Positions 42,894 to 50,564 of a stretch of 64,000 nucleotides of DNA are shown here, one piece after another. The stretch comes from VBWE01 sp943372645. GTDB taxonomy: Bacteria; Bacteroidota; Bacteroidia; Palsa-965. The notes under the pieces were generated by a model. That model ran no database searches. It was not told the DNA's origin and was given only the letters and a program-made list of their open reading frames with translations. Numbering within the stretch: position 1 is the stretch's first letter; each line of letters opens with the position of its first letter. The position numbers and the translations under genes are program-made. Location: the NCBI GenBank assembly GCA_943372645.1, contig CALRZN010000001.1:372001-436000 (forward strand). Direction: 5' to 3'.

Positions 42894-45275
42894 ATGTACG
42901 TAATCAAACGCGACGGAAGTAAAGAGTCGATTAAGTTCGACAAAATCACAGCACGAATCCAGAAACTGTGCTACGGGCTCGACCCGGTACACGTTGGTCC
43001 TGTGGATGTGGCCATGAAGGTAATCCAGGGCATTTACCCCGGCGTAACTACCAGTGAGCTCGACAACCTGGCTGCGGAAACAGCAGCGTCGCTCACTACC
43101 AAACACCCGGACTATGCGCTGCTGGCTTCGCGCATTGCCATTTCCAACCTGCATAAAAACACGCAGAAGTCATTCTCCAAAACCATGGAGCTGCTGTACG
43201 ATTATATCGACCCGAAAACCGGCAAGAAAGCCGCACTCATTGCGGATGATGTGTATGAAATCATAAGCAACAATGCGCAGTTTCTTGACTCGAGCATTAT
43301 TTATGACCGTGATTTCGGTTATGACTACTTCGGGTTCAAAACACTCGAGCGTTCGTACCTGCTGAAAATCAACGGCAAGGTGGCCGAGCGTCCGCAGCAC
43401 ATGATTATGCGTGTAGCGGTAGGCATTCACAAAGAAGATGTGGAATCGGCTGTAGAAACCTACAACCTGATGAGCGAGCGCTGGTTCACCCACGCCACGC
43501 CTACCCTGTTCAACGCCGGTACACCGAAACCGCAGATGTCGAGCTGTTTCCTGCTGCAGGCCAAAGACGACAGCATTGACGGCATTTACGATACACTGAA
43601 AAACTGCGCGAAAATTTCGCAGAGCGCCGGCGGTATCGGACTGAGCATTCATAACATCCGCGCTACCGGATCGTACATCCGCGGCACCAACGGCACATCC
43701 AACGGCATCATCCCGATGCTGCGTGTGTATAACGACACGGCCCGCTATGTGGATCAGGGCGGCGGAAAACGCAAAGGTTCGTTCGCGATTTACCTGGAAC
43801 CGTGGCACGCTGATGTGTTCGAATTCCTGGAACTCCGTAAGAACAACGGGAAAGAAGAACTCCGCGCCCGCGACCTGTTCCTGGCGCTGTGGATTCCCGA
43901 TCTGTTCATGAAACGTGTGAAAGAAAACACCACCTGGTCGCTGTTCTGCCCGAACGAAGCACCCGGCCTGCACGAGTGCCACGGCGAAGAGTTTGAAAAA
44001 CTCTACATGAAATACGAAGAAGAAGGCCGCGCCCGCAAAACCATCAAGGCGCAGGACCTGTGGTTCGCTATTCTTGATGCGCAGATCGAAACCGGTAACC
44101 CGTACATGCTTTATAAAGATGCGGCCAACGGCAAGAGCAACCAGAAAAACCTCGGCACCATCAAGTCGAGCAACCTGTGCACCGAAATTATTGAATACAC
44201 CTCGGCCGATGAAGTGGCCGTGTGTAACCTCGCTTCACTCGCGCTTCCGCGTTTTGTAATCGACGGCAAATTTGATCACCAGCGCCTGTTTGAAGTAACC
44301 TACGTGGTTACCAAAAACCTGAACAAAATTATTGACGGCAACTACTACCCGATTCCGGAAGCACGCCGCTCGAACCTGCGCCACCGCCCCATCGGGCTGG
44401 GTATCCAGGGACTTGCTGATGCATTCATCATGCTGCGTTACCCGTTTGATTCGGAAGAAGCGCGTCAACTGAACAAAGAAATTCACGAGACCATTTATTA
44501 CGCCTCAATGACCGCTTCGAAAGACCTGTCGAAAGAACACGGCCCCTACGAATCGTATGCCGGTTCACCGGTGTCGCAGGGCATTTTCCAGTTCGACATG
44601 TGGAATGTAACGCCAACCGGCCGCTGGGAATGGGACATCCTTCGTGAAGAAGTGAAAAAGCACGGTGTGCGCAACTCGCTGCTGCTGGCACCGATGCCGA
44701 CCGCTTCCACATCGCAGATTCTCGGTAACAACGAATGTTTCGAACCGTACACCTCCAACATCTACACCCGCCGCGTACTGTCGGGCGAATTTGTGGTGGT
44801 AAACAAACACCTGCTGAAAGACCTCGTGAAACTCGGCATGTGGAACGACTCCCTCAAGAACAAAATTATTGCCGCCAACGGCTCTATCCAGAACATAGAC
44901 GAAATTCCGCAGAACATCAAGGACCTGTACCGCACCGTGTGGGAAATTCCGCAGCGCGCCATTATTGATATGGCAGCCGACCGCGGTGCCTACATCTGCC
45001 AGTCGCAGTCGCTGAACCTGTTCATCCAGAATGCCAACTTTGCAAAACTGACTTCCATGCACTTCTACGCATGGGAAAAAGGCCTCAAAACAGGCATGTA
45101 CTACCTCCGCACCAAAGCTGCAGTTGACGCGATCAAATTTACCGTTGATCAGAGCGCACTCCAGCTTCCGAAACCGGAAGTACAAAGCGAAGAAGACATC
45201 ACGGCTGAACAGCGCATGAGCGAAATCGCCTGCTCGCTTGACAACCCGGATGCCTGCGAATCGTGCAGCGGATAG
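42894..45275 (+). CDS. nrdA: Ribonucleotide reductase class Ia, large (catalytic) subunit
   Basis: The 793-residue protein begins with an ATP-cone (YVIKRDGSKESIKFDKITAR) for allosteric activity control. The ten-stranded barrel carries the redox Cys in MSSCFLLQAKDD, the specificity loop (QSAGGIGLSIHNIRATG), the active-site N-x-C-x-E set in SSNLCTEIIEY, and the second redox Cys in AVCNLASLALP. PMPTASTSQILGNNECFEP is the phosphate-binding stretch. The C-terminus ends CESCSG, the CxxC that is re-reduced by thioredoxin. It forms an operon with nrdB, closed by a terminator at 45335. Confidence 0.97.
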   Translation: MYVIKRDGSKESIKFDKITARIQKLCYGLDPVHVGPVDVAMKVIQGIYPGVTTSELDNLAAETAASLTTKHPDYALLASRIAISNLHKNTQKSFSKTMELLYDYIDPKTGKKAALIADDVYEIISNNAQFLDSSIIYDRDFGYDYFGFKTLERSYLLKINGKVAERPQHMIMRVAVGIHKEDVESAVETYNLMSERWFTHATPTLFNAGTPKPQMSSCFLLQAKDDSIDGIYDTLKNCAKISQSAGGIGLSIHNIRATGSYIRGTNGTSNGIIPMLRVYNDTARYVDQGGGKRKGSFAIYLEPWHADVFEFLELRKNNGKEELRARDLFLALWIPDLFMKRVKENTTWSLFCPNEAPGLHECHGEEFEKLYMKYEEEGRARKTIKAQDLWFAILDAQIETGNPYMLYKDAANGKSNQKNLGTIKSSNLCTEIIEYTSADEVAVCNLASLALPRFVIDGKFDHQRLFEVTYVVTKNLNKIIDGNYYPIPEARRSNLRHRPIGLGIQGLADAFIMLRYPFDSEEARQLNKEIHETIYYASMTASKDLSKEHGPYESYAGSPVSQGIFQFDMWNVTPTGRWEWDILREEVKKHGVRNSLLLAPMPTASTSQILGNNECFEPYTSNIYTRRVLSGEFVVVNKHLLKDLVKLGMWNDSLKNKIIAANGSIQNIDEIPQNIKDLYRTVWEIPQRAIIDMAADRGAYICQSQSLNLFIQNANFAKLTSMHFYAWEKGLKTGMYYLRTKAAVDAIKFTVDQSALQLPKPEVQSEEDITAEQRMSEIACSLDNPDACESCSG

Positions 45276-45334
45276 TACGCCTTTGACCGGCATCAAACGC
45301 AATTGCCCGGTTAATTGATTTGATTTAATCCAGT

Positions 45335-45369
45335 AAACCTTCCCGTTAACTATACGGGGAGGTTTTTTT
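45335..45369 (+). terminator. Intrinsic terminator after nrdA
   Basis: AAACCTTCCCGT (45335-45346) pairs with ACGGGGAGGTTT (from 45354), followed by a T-run. Confidence 0.85.
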
Positions 45370-45373
45370 ATGC

Positions 45374-45537
45374 TTAAGGGCACCTCTAAAAAGCTCAATC
45401 TCTTCGTTGGACTCATTTCGAAAATGGGCATTTACGCCAGCCACCTGCACATACTCGCTCATACAGCCACTGGCTGTATGCCGTGCTTTTCGAAAGTTTC
45501 GTCCGCCTCAATCTTGAGCTTTTATAGATGCCCTTAA
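45374..45537. mobile_element. MITE-like element, 164 bp
   Basis: Terminal inverted repeats of about 24 nt lie at 45374-45398 and 45514-45537. They begin TTAAGGGCA at each end and match except for two substitutions and one extra base. The element starts and ends with TTAA, which could be a target duplication. Inside there is a perfect hairpin CATACAGCCA/TGGCTGTATG at 45460-45480. It has no coding capacity, so it would be a non-autonomous element or an insertion-sequence remnant. The parent transposase family is not known. Confidence 0.7.
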
Positions 45538-45578
45538 AATGTTTTGCTGTACGTACATTATATGTTACAACATTTATA

Positions 45579-45586
45579 TATCTTTG
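45579..45586 (+). promoter_or_regulatory. Putative -7 box of the NTF2-like gene
   Basis: TATCTTTG is an exact TAnnTTTG match, 26 nt before the ATG. The -33 element is poor; the upstream flank is the end of the MITE-like element. Confidence 0.55.
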
Positions 45587-45612
45587 CCCTGGACAATTAA
45601 AAAAACAAAACC

Positions 45613-45972
45613 ATGAATACGATCAAAGAACGTATTGACCACGTTAACGGTCAGATTATGCAGGGCAACATTCTCGGGGTGTTTGACGAAATGTATGCTG
45701 ACAATGTAGTAATGCAGGAAAACAGCGACGAGCCGCGTACCGGCAAACCCGCGAACCGTGCGTATGAAGAACAGTTTGTGGCTGCCCTCGAAGGCTTTCA
45801 CGGTGCTGAAATCCGTTCGGTAAGTGTGAACGAAGAAGCCGGCACATCGAGCGTAGAGTGGATGATGGATTTTTCGCTGAAAGGCATGGGCCGCATGGTG
45901 CGTGAGCAGGTTGCGGTGCAGCGCTGGGAAAACGGGAAGATTGTACACGAGCGTTTTTATTACAAAGGCTAA
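45613..45972 (+). CDS. SnoaL/NTF2-like domain protein
   Basis: The 119-residue protein follows the single-domain SnoaL/NTF2-like pattern: an N-terminal helix pair (IKERIDHVNGQIMQGNILG, FDEMYADNVVMQE) and a curved sheet (SVEWMMDFSLKG, QVAVQRWENGKIVHERFYY). This fold binds small hydrophobic ligands or acts as an isomerase or hydrolase; the ligand and any catalytic residue cannot be fixed from sequence. It is cytoplasmic and monocistronic, with its own promoter box and terminator. Confidence 0.8.
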   Translation: MNTIKERIDHVNGQIMQGNILGVFDEMYADNVVMQENSDEPRTGKPANRAYEEQFVAALEGFHGAEIRSVSVNEEAGTSSVEWMMDFSLKGMGRMVREQVAVQRWENGKIVHERFYYKG

Positions 45973-46004
45973 GCGGTTACTGTAAAGCTTCGCAGCTTGC
46001 AGTT

Positions 46005-46073
46005 CAGCGGCAGGAGCAGTTGGCAGTGGCAGTCGCCTTCGACTATCGCTCTGGATGACCGCTTCTGCCAACT
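46005..46073. repeat. GGCAGT-word inverted repeat (degenerate copy)
   Basis: The left part iterates GCAG/GGCAGT words; AGTTGGCAG (46018-46026) pairs with CTGCCAACT (46065-46073). The right arm is shorter than in the sister copies at 25353 and 55211. Confidence 0.6.
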
Positions 46074-46107
46074 CATTTTACAAACCAGTCTTTCAAATTA
46101 GTAAATT

Positions 46108-46148
46108 GCCTCCGCAAACGGGAACGAACCGCAGCGGAGGCTTTTTTT
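46108..46148 (+). terminator. Intrinsic terminator after the NTF2-like gene
   Basis: GCCTCCGC (46108-46115) pairs with GCGGAGGC (46134-46141), followed by seven T. Confidence 0.85.
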
Positions 46149-46190
46149 ATGCTGCATCGTTTCGTTTTAAAATTTTAAATCTGAACCACG

Positions 46191-46754
46191 ATGATAAAAA
46201 ATCTTTTCCTGGCGCTTTTCTGGAGCATGTTTGCGCTGAGTGCCTGTTCGGGCGATGGCGGTAATGCGGCGGGAGCTGCCGGCACCGTAACCCGTGTAAG
46301 TGATACGCTGATGCCTTACTACGATAACCTGCGCGACCTGCAGGTGATGCAACTTGAAATGCAGCAGCTCACGACTATGTGGGTGGCCAACCAGCATGAA
46401 ACACCATCAAAGGCGGCGCTGCGTTCGCTGGTCTCCGAAAAATATGTGGCGCTGAAAAAACAAACATTGGGTTACGCTGCAGTGCTGCCGATGGAAGATC
46501 GCAAAAAGCTGGATGCACTTTTCCTGCTCCAGGATACATGCATTACAGACGTTTCCGAGATCATGGGGTTTATGAGTGACTCGGCGGCGTATGAAGATGC
46601 CGAAGCGCGTTTCCAGATTAAACTCGCGCTGGCCGATGACAAAAGCCTGTACAACGACCGCGTTCGTAAAAGCGCCGCCCTGCTGCGGGAACTGATTGAC
46701 GGGATAGAGCCCAAAATAAAAGAACAGCTGAATGCGCTGGCACCAAAAAAATAG
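46191..46754 (+). CDS. Small lipoprotein of unknown function
   Basis: The 187-residue product has a lipoprotein signal peptide (MIKNLFLALFWSMFALSAC, lipobox LSAC) and a predicted all-helical mature part, acidic and Leu/Met-rich (LRDLQVMQLEMQQLTTMWV, DRKKLDALFLLQDT). It would sit in the outer or inner membrane facing the periplasm. No family is recognised. It is monocistronic between two terminators. Confidence 0.78.
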   Translation: MIKNLFLALFWSMFALSACSGDGGNAAGAAGTVTRVSDTLMPYYDNLRDLQVMQLEMQQLTTMWVANQHETPSKAALRSLVSEKYVALKKQTLGYAAVLPMEDRKKLDALFLLQDTCITDVSEIMGFMSDSAAYEDAEARFQIKLALADDKSLYNDRVRKSAALLRELIDGIEPKIKEQLNALAPKK

Positions 46755-46770
46755 AATCGGTTAATGCCAC

Positions 46771-46808
46771 AAAAAAAGCCGCCACGCAAATTGCATGGCG
46801 GCTTTTTT
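46771..46808. terminator. Bidirectional intrinsic terminator
   Basis: AAGCCGCCACGCAA pairs with TTGCATGGCGGCTT almost perfectly, with A- and T-runs on either side. It serves the two convergent lipoprotein genes. Confidence 0.9.
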
Positions 46809-46821
46809 ATGGAATACTGAA

Positions 46822-47283
46822 TTACTTCTTCAGGAAATGCATTACGCTTCCGTCAGCTGATTTCAGATCAAGTTCTTTGTCGTCCAGTTTCGCAACTTCG
46901 AATGTTTCGGTTTTGCCGTTCTGGGTCATGGTGAGTTTTTTGTTGTCGGTGGTCAGGTTGTACTGGCCGTCAACCGGGAAGCCCATGATGGTCATGCTGC
47001 ATTTTCCGTCACCTTTAAATTCATAGATGGTACCTTTCATCAGTGCGGCAGCCATTTCTTCGGCAGCGTTACCCATGGTAGAAGCCATGTTGCCCATAGC
47101 AGCAGCAAGTGAATCACCCATTGCTCCGAGTGAATCGGTAGCAGCTGAAGCATTTTCTTCAACTTTCGGTGTGTTCATTTCAATTTTTTCGAATTCCCAT
47201 TTACCGGCGATCGGGCCGCTGGCTGAAGAACCGCAGGCTACAGCAAGTGCAGCGATTGCAAGTGTGGCGAAGATTTTTTTCAT
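46822..47283 (-). CDS. Lipocalin-like lipoprotein
   Basis: The 153-residue product starts at the ATG at 47283 (MKKIFATLAIAALAVACGSS), a clear lipoprotein signal with lipobox AVAC. The longer open frame upstream is spurious. The mature part begins GPIAGKWEFEKIEM, has an Ala/Met/Ser-rich helical insert (DSLAAAMGNMASTMGNAAEE) and continues with strands (IYEFKGDGKCSMTIMG, GQYNLTTDNKKLTMTQNG, ELDLKSADGSVMHF). The order fits a lipocalin-like barrel (PF13648-type) interrupted by the helical insert. The role is unknown. Confidence 0.75.
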   Translation of the reverse strand: MKKIFATLAIAALAVACGSSASGPIAGKWEFEKIEMNTPKVEENASAATDSLGAMGDSLAAAMGNMASTMGNAAEEMAAALMKGTIYEFKGDGKCSMTIMGFPVDGQYNLTTDNKKLTMTQNGKTETFEVAKLDDKELDLKSADGSVMHFLKK

Positions 47284-47431
47284 GTTGTCGTTTGGTTTTT
47301 TAGAGCCGCGAAGGTAGAAAAAAAGCAGACACCCCGCCCGGAAATGTATAAAACAGTTGGATTTCACCGGGTTAAACCGGTTTTGCCGGGAGCATAAAAC
47401 AGGCGTTTGGTTCGGATTGCAGGCGTAAAAA

Positions 47432-48442
47432 TCAGAGCAGGTGCCGCTGCAGCAGCTCCCCCACTTTTTTGCCTTCCACCAGGAAACCATCATGTCCGAA
47501 GGGCGATTCAATGATTTCAAGAACGGCGCCGGGAATATGTTTTGCGAGTAATTCCTGTTCTGCATTCGGACATAAAAAATCGGTGGTGATACCAATTACC
47601 AGTGTGCGGCAGCGGATCTGTGCGAGTGCTGCTTCCACACCTCCGCGCCCGCGCCCGATGTTATGGCTGTCCATCGTTTTGGTCAGCATCCGGTACGAAT
47701 ACGCATTGAACCGGTTCACGAGTTTATCGCCCTGGTAATTGATATACGATTCGGCACGGAAATCATCGATACGTTCATCGTTATCGGCCTGTGTATCATT
47801 AAAAGCCTGGTAACTGCGGTACGTCAGCATACCAATGGCACGGGCCGTTTTCAGTCCGCGGGCACCAGCGCTTGTTGTTTTTTCACCGAAGGTGGGATCG
47901 CTTTCAATGGCGAGGCGTTGCGCGCTGTGTATGGCAATGCCCCAGGCCGATTCGCGGGCCGAGGTGGCAATAAGCATGAGGCTTCCGATGCGTTCCGGTT
48001 CGGCCAGCGCCCATTCCAGGCACTGGTAGCCGCCCATGGAGCCGCCCAGCAGCAGATCAATTTGTTCAATGTGCAATGCTTCACGCAGGCGGATGAATGC
48101 ACGTACAAGATCGCGCACAGTAAACCACGGAAAAGTATCGTAGTAAGGCTCGCCCGTTTCCGGGTTAATGCTGTGCGGGCCGGAAGAGCCGTAACAGGAT
48201 GAGGGCAGATTGACACATATAATAAAGTATGCATCGGGATTTATCACATTGCCTTCGCCCACCAGTTCGGGCCACCAGCCGGCTGCGTCGGAACTGGCGG
48301 TAAGTGCGTGGCAGATCCAAACCACTTTGCTTTTACCGGGAATGTATGTGCCGTACGTATCATACGCCAGCTGCAACTGCTGCAGGCGCTGCCCCCGTTC
48401 GGTTACAAACGGTTCGGTATCGGTAAAAAGCTGTTGTGCCAT
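47432..48442 (-). CDS. metX: Homoserine O-acetyltransferase
   Basis: The alpha/beta-hydrolase enzyme (336 residues from MAQQLFTDTEPF) transfers an acyl group from acetyl-CoA to homoserine, opening the methionine branch. The triad is readable: Ser in LLLGGSMGGYQCLEW, Asp in GITTDFLCP and His in FGHDGFL. Other marks are VWICHALTASSDAAGW and CYGSSGPHSINPETG. Some MetX-like enzymes use succinyl-CoA; this was not decided. I choose the start at 48442 over an ATG seven codons upstream because the -7 box TAGCTTTG at 48458-48451 overlaps that region. It lies divergent from osmC-metZ. Confidence 0.95.
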   Translation of the reverse strand: MAQQLFTDTEPFVTERGQRLQQLQLAYDTYGTYIPGKSKVVWICHALTASSDAAGWWPELVGEGNVINPDAYFIICVNLPSSCYGSSGPHSINPETGEPYYDTFPWFTVRDLVRAFIRLREALHIEQIDLLLGGSMGGYQCLEWALAEPERIGSLMLIATSARESAWGIAIHSAQRLAIESDPTFGEKTTSAGARGLKTARAIGMLTYRSYQAFNDTQADNDERIDDFRAESYINYQGDKLVNRFNAYSYRMLTKTMDSHNIGRGRGGVEAALAQIRCRTLVIGITTDFLCPNAEQELLAKHIPGAVLEIIESPFGHDGFLVEGKKVGELLQRHLL

Positions 48443-48450
48443 ACGCGGTG

Positions 48451-48458
48451 CAAAGCTA
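48451..48458 (-). promoter_or_regulatory. Putative metX -7 box that decides the start
   Basis: On the minus strand TAGCTTTG matches TAnnTTTG and ends 8 nt ahead of the ATG at 48442. The message would be nearly leaderless. Confidence 0.5.
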
Positions 48459-48488
48459 AACATTAGAAATAAAATGTACAGTTATAGT

Positions 48489-48498
48489 TGCTGCAGCA
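48489..48498. promoter_or_regulatory. Short palindrome between metX and osmC-metZ
   Basis: TGCTGCAGCA, a perfect 10-bp palindrome in the 100-bp divergent promoter region of two methionine operons. It could be an operator, but chance is not excluded. Confidence 0.3.
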
Positions 48499-48514
48499 TT
48501 ATATACAATTGAAG

Positions 48515-48522
48515 TATCTTTG
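48515..48522 (+). promoter_or_regulatory. Putative -7 box of osmC-metZ
   Basis: TATCTTTG, exact TAnnTTTG, 20 nt before the osmC ATG. A TTG lies 25 nt upstream, slightly far. Confidence 0.55.
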
Positions 48523-48542
48523 ACCGCTTAAAAAACAACGCC

Positions 48543-48971
48543 ATGAAAGTTACGCTGAAACGCCTCGACGATGCTTTTCATTTCGAAGCCCGGAATGAAG
48601 AAGGCAATACCATGCAGTTTGATGCCGGTCCGAATATCGGCGGACACAACAAAGGCGTGCGCCCCATGCAAACACTGCTGATGGCGCTGGGCGGCTGCAG
48701 TGCGATTGATATTATTTCGATACTGAACAAACAACGCATTGCGCTGGAGGATATCAACATTGAAATCGAAGGCGAACGTGAAGCCGGGAAAGAACCGTCG
48801 CTGTTTCAAACCATCCATGTCAACTATTACCTCACCGGGAACGCCGATGCTGCAAAAGCAAAACGGGCGGTTGACCTGTCGATGGAAAAATACTGCTCGG
48901 TAGCAAAAACACTTGAAAAAACGGCGCAGATCACCTATTCCGTTTTCCTGAACAACGAAAAGATCAACTGA
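48543..48971 (+). CDS. OsmC-family protein
   Basis: The 142-residue protein matches the OsmC/Ohr-like fold. The two redox cysteines are present: the first in ALGGCSAIDIISIL and the second in EKYCSVAKTLE. The N-terminal KVTLKRLDDAFHFEARN and GHNKGVRPMQTLLMAL are typical of the YhfA/OsmC subgroup. Family members reduce organic hydroperoxides with thiols. It lies 1 nt ahead of metZ, so co-translation is likely; a link to thiol or sulfur metabolism is inferred from that context. Confidence 0.9.
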   Translation: MKVTLKRLDDAFHFEARNEEGNTMQFDAGPNIGGHNKGVRPMQTLLMALGGCSAIDIISILNKQRIALEDINIEIEGEREAGKEPSLFQTIHVNYYLTGNADAAKAKRAVDLSMEKYCSVAKTLEKTAQITYSVFLNNEKIN

Positions 48972-48972
48972 G

Positions 48973-50148
48973 ATGGCTGCACACAAACCGGAAACAGACG
49001 CGGTACGTATACAAACGCCCGGCACGGCTGAACACGAACACAGCACGCCGCTGTTTCTCACCTCGAGTTTTACATTTGATAATGCAGAAGAAATGCGTGC
49101 TGCTTTCGCGGATGAAAACGACGCCAACATCTACAGCCGTTTTTCCAACCCGAACACGCAGGAGCTGATTGACAAGATGTGTGCGCTGGAAGGAACCGAA
49201 GCGGGATATGCCACCGCATCGGGCATGAGCGCCATGTTTGCTTCGTTTATGGCCCTGCTGCAAAGCGGCGACCACCTGCTGGTGTGCCGTTCCATTTTCG
49301 GATCAACGCATACGGTGATAACGAAATACCTCACACGCTGGGGCATCAGCCATACCTATGTGGATGCAGACAAACCGGAAACGTGGGAACAGGAAATACG
49401 GCCGAATACAAAAATGATTTTTGCGGAAACGCCTTCCAATCCGGGCCTTGATATAATTGACCTCGAATGGCTGGGCAAACTGGCACACAAACACAATGTG
49501 ATATTAAACATTGACAATTGTTTTGCAACGCCGGTTATTCAGCAGCCTGCAAAATACGGGGCACACTTAGTTACACATTCGGCCACCAAGTTTATCGACG
49601 GGCAGGGCCGTGTGCTGGGCGGGCTGGTGCTGGGAAAAAAAGAACTCATTCACGAAGTGTATTTGTTTTGCCGCAGCACCGGGCCGGCACTATCACCGTT
49701 TAACGCCTGGGTATTATCAAAAAGCCTCGAGACACTGCACCTGCGCATGGAGCGCCACAGCGAAAACGCGCTGAAATTAGCCACGCACCTGCAGCAACAC
49801 GATGAACTTATACAGGTACGTTACCCGCTGCTGCCCACCCACCCGCAATATGCCATTGCACAAAAACAAATGCGCATGGGCGGCGGTGTTGTTACATTTG
49901 AGTTAAAAGGCGGCATTGAACGCGGGCGGCGTTTCCTGGATGCGCTGCAGCTGTGTTCGCTTACGGCCAACCTGGGCGATACACGCACCATTGCCACGCA
50001 TCCCGCATCTACCACGCACGCCAAACTGAAAGAAGAGGAACGTTTAGCCGTTGGAATAACACCGGGGCTGGTGCGCATTTCGGCCGGACTCGAACATATT
50101 GATGATATTATTGCCGATATCGTGCAGGCGCTCGAAAAAACGAAATAA
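48973..50148 (+). CDS. metZ: O-succinyl/O-acetylhomoserine sulfhydrylase (PLP enzyme)
   Basis: The 391-residue protein belongs to the Cys/Met-metabolism PLP family. It joins sulfide to acylated homoserine to give homocysteine. The PLP lysine lies in THSATKFIDGQGRVLGG, whose ATKFIDGQGR form is typical of the MetZ subgroup rather than cystathionine synthases. Other marks: GYATASGMSAMFASFMALL, FAETPSNPGLDIIDLEWL, TLGD-like NLGDTRTIATHPASTTH and the end VRISAGLEHIDDIIADI. A close alternative is MetB/MetY; with metX adjacent the sulfhydrylase role is the better reading. A terminator follows at 50178. Confidence 0.92.
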   Translation: MAAHKPETDAVRIQTPGTAEHEHSTPLFLTSSFTFDNAEEMRAAFADENDANIYSRFSNPNTQELIDKMCALEGTEAGYATASGMSAMFASFMALLQSGDHLLVCRSIFGSTHTVITKYLTRWGISHTYVDADKPETWEQEIRPNTKMIFAETPSNPGLDIIDLEWLGKLAHKHNVILNIDNCFATPVIQQPAKYGAHLVTHSATKFIDGQGRVLGGLVLGKKELIHEVYLFCRSTGPALSPFNAWVLSKSLETLHLRMERHSENALKLATHLQQHDELIQVRYPLLPTHPQYAIAQKQMRMGGGVVTFELKGGIERGRRFLDALQLCSLTANLGDTRTIATHPASTTHAKLKEEERLAVGITPGLVRISAGLEHIDDIIADIVQALEKTK

Positions 50149-50564
50149 AATTCCGGGCTATTTTTTGCGGTAAACTGGTGCCCAAACCGGGATAAAAAAC
50201 GGGCGGCACTTTTTTTTCGTTACACGCTTGTTTTATATACCGGATTTCAAGATGAAAACACAACCCGGTACAATCTTTGCGGCATAGAAACAGCGCCCGT
50301 TTCCGGGCATTTTTCAGCAGTGCACACAAGCATATATATACGCTGAAACTATTTTTTCGTTACACATACTAATTTTTGAAAGTGGCTCCCGGAAACGTGT
50401 TTTTCCTACTTAACCGATTTTAGAGATCGACGAACGCAATACGATTCCGACATACCGCTGCACAATGTAAAAAGTGCGTGGTAACCTCTGCAATGCCCTC
50501 CCGTTAAAGACTGAAACGTTCTTCTACATGATGTTAAATTACAAACCAGAAAGGGAGGTCAACC
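50149..50564. other. Gene-free spacer ahead of the CHU_C adhesin gene
   Basis: No gene. It holds the metZ terminator (50178-50217), a weaker hairpin GCCCG/CGGGC near 50295 followed by TTTTT, and a GGGAGGT ribosome binding site at 50553-50559. No clear TAnnTTTG box was found for the adhesin gene. Confidence 0.55.
50178..50217 (+). terminator. Intrinsic terminator after metZ
   Basis: GTGCCC (50178-50183) pairs with GGGCGGCAC (50201-50209, one bulge), followed by eight T. Confidence 0.7.

Larger units (their letters stand above)
45276..45612. other. Spacer holding the nrd terminator, a MITE-like element and a promoter
   Basis: No gene. From left to right: the nrdA terminator, the 164-bp element with terminal inverted repeats, and a promoter box just ahead of the NTF2-like gene. 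Confidence 0.65.

Noticed and set aside
47284..47595. N-terminal extension of the lipocalin-like lipoprotein frame
   Set aside because: The extension encodes a basic, Cys/Trp-rich non-conserved tail; the internal ATG at 47283 gives a perfect lipoprotein signal.
47432..50148. SAM riboswitch upstream of the methionine genes
   Set aside because: The spacer between metX and osmC-metZ is about 100 bp and is filled by promoter boxes; no SAM-type aptamer pattern is present.
50295..50318. Weak hairpin with T-run as terminator of a small RNA
   Set aside because: The promoter-like AATCTTTG upstream is poor and would leave only about 30 nt of transcript.
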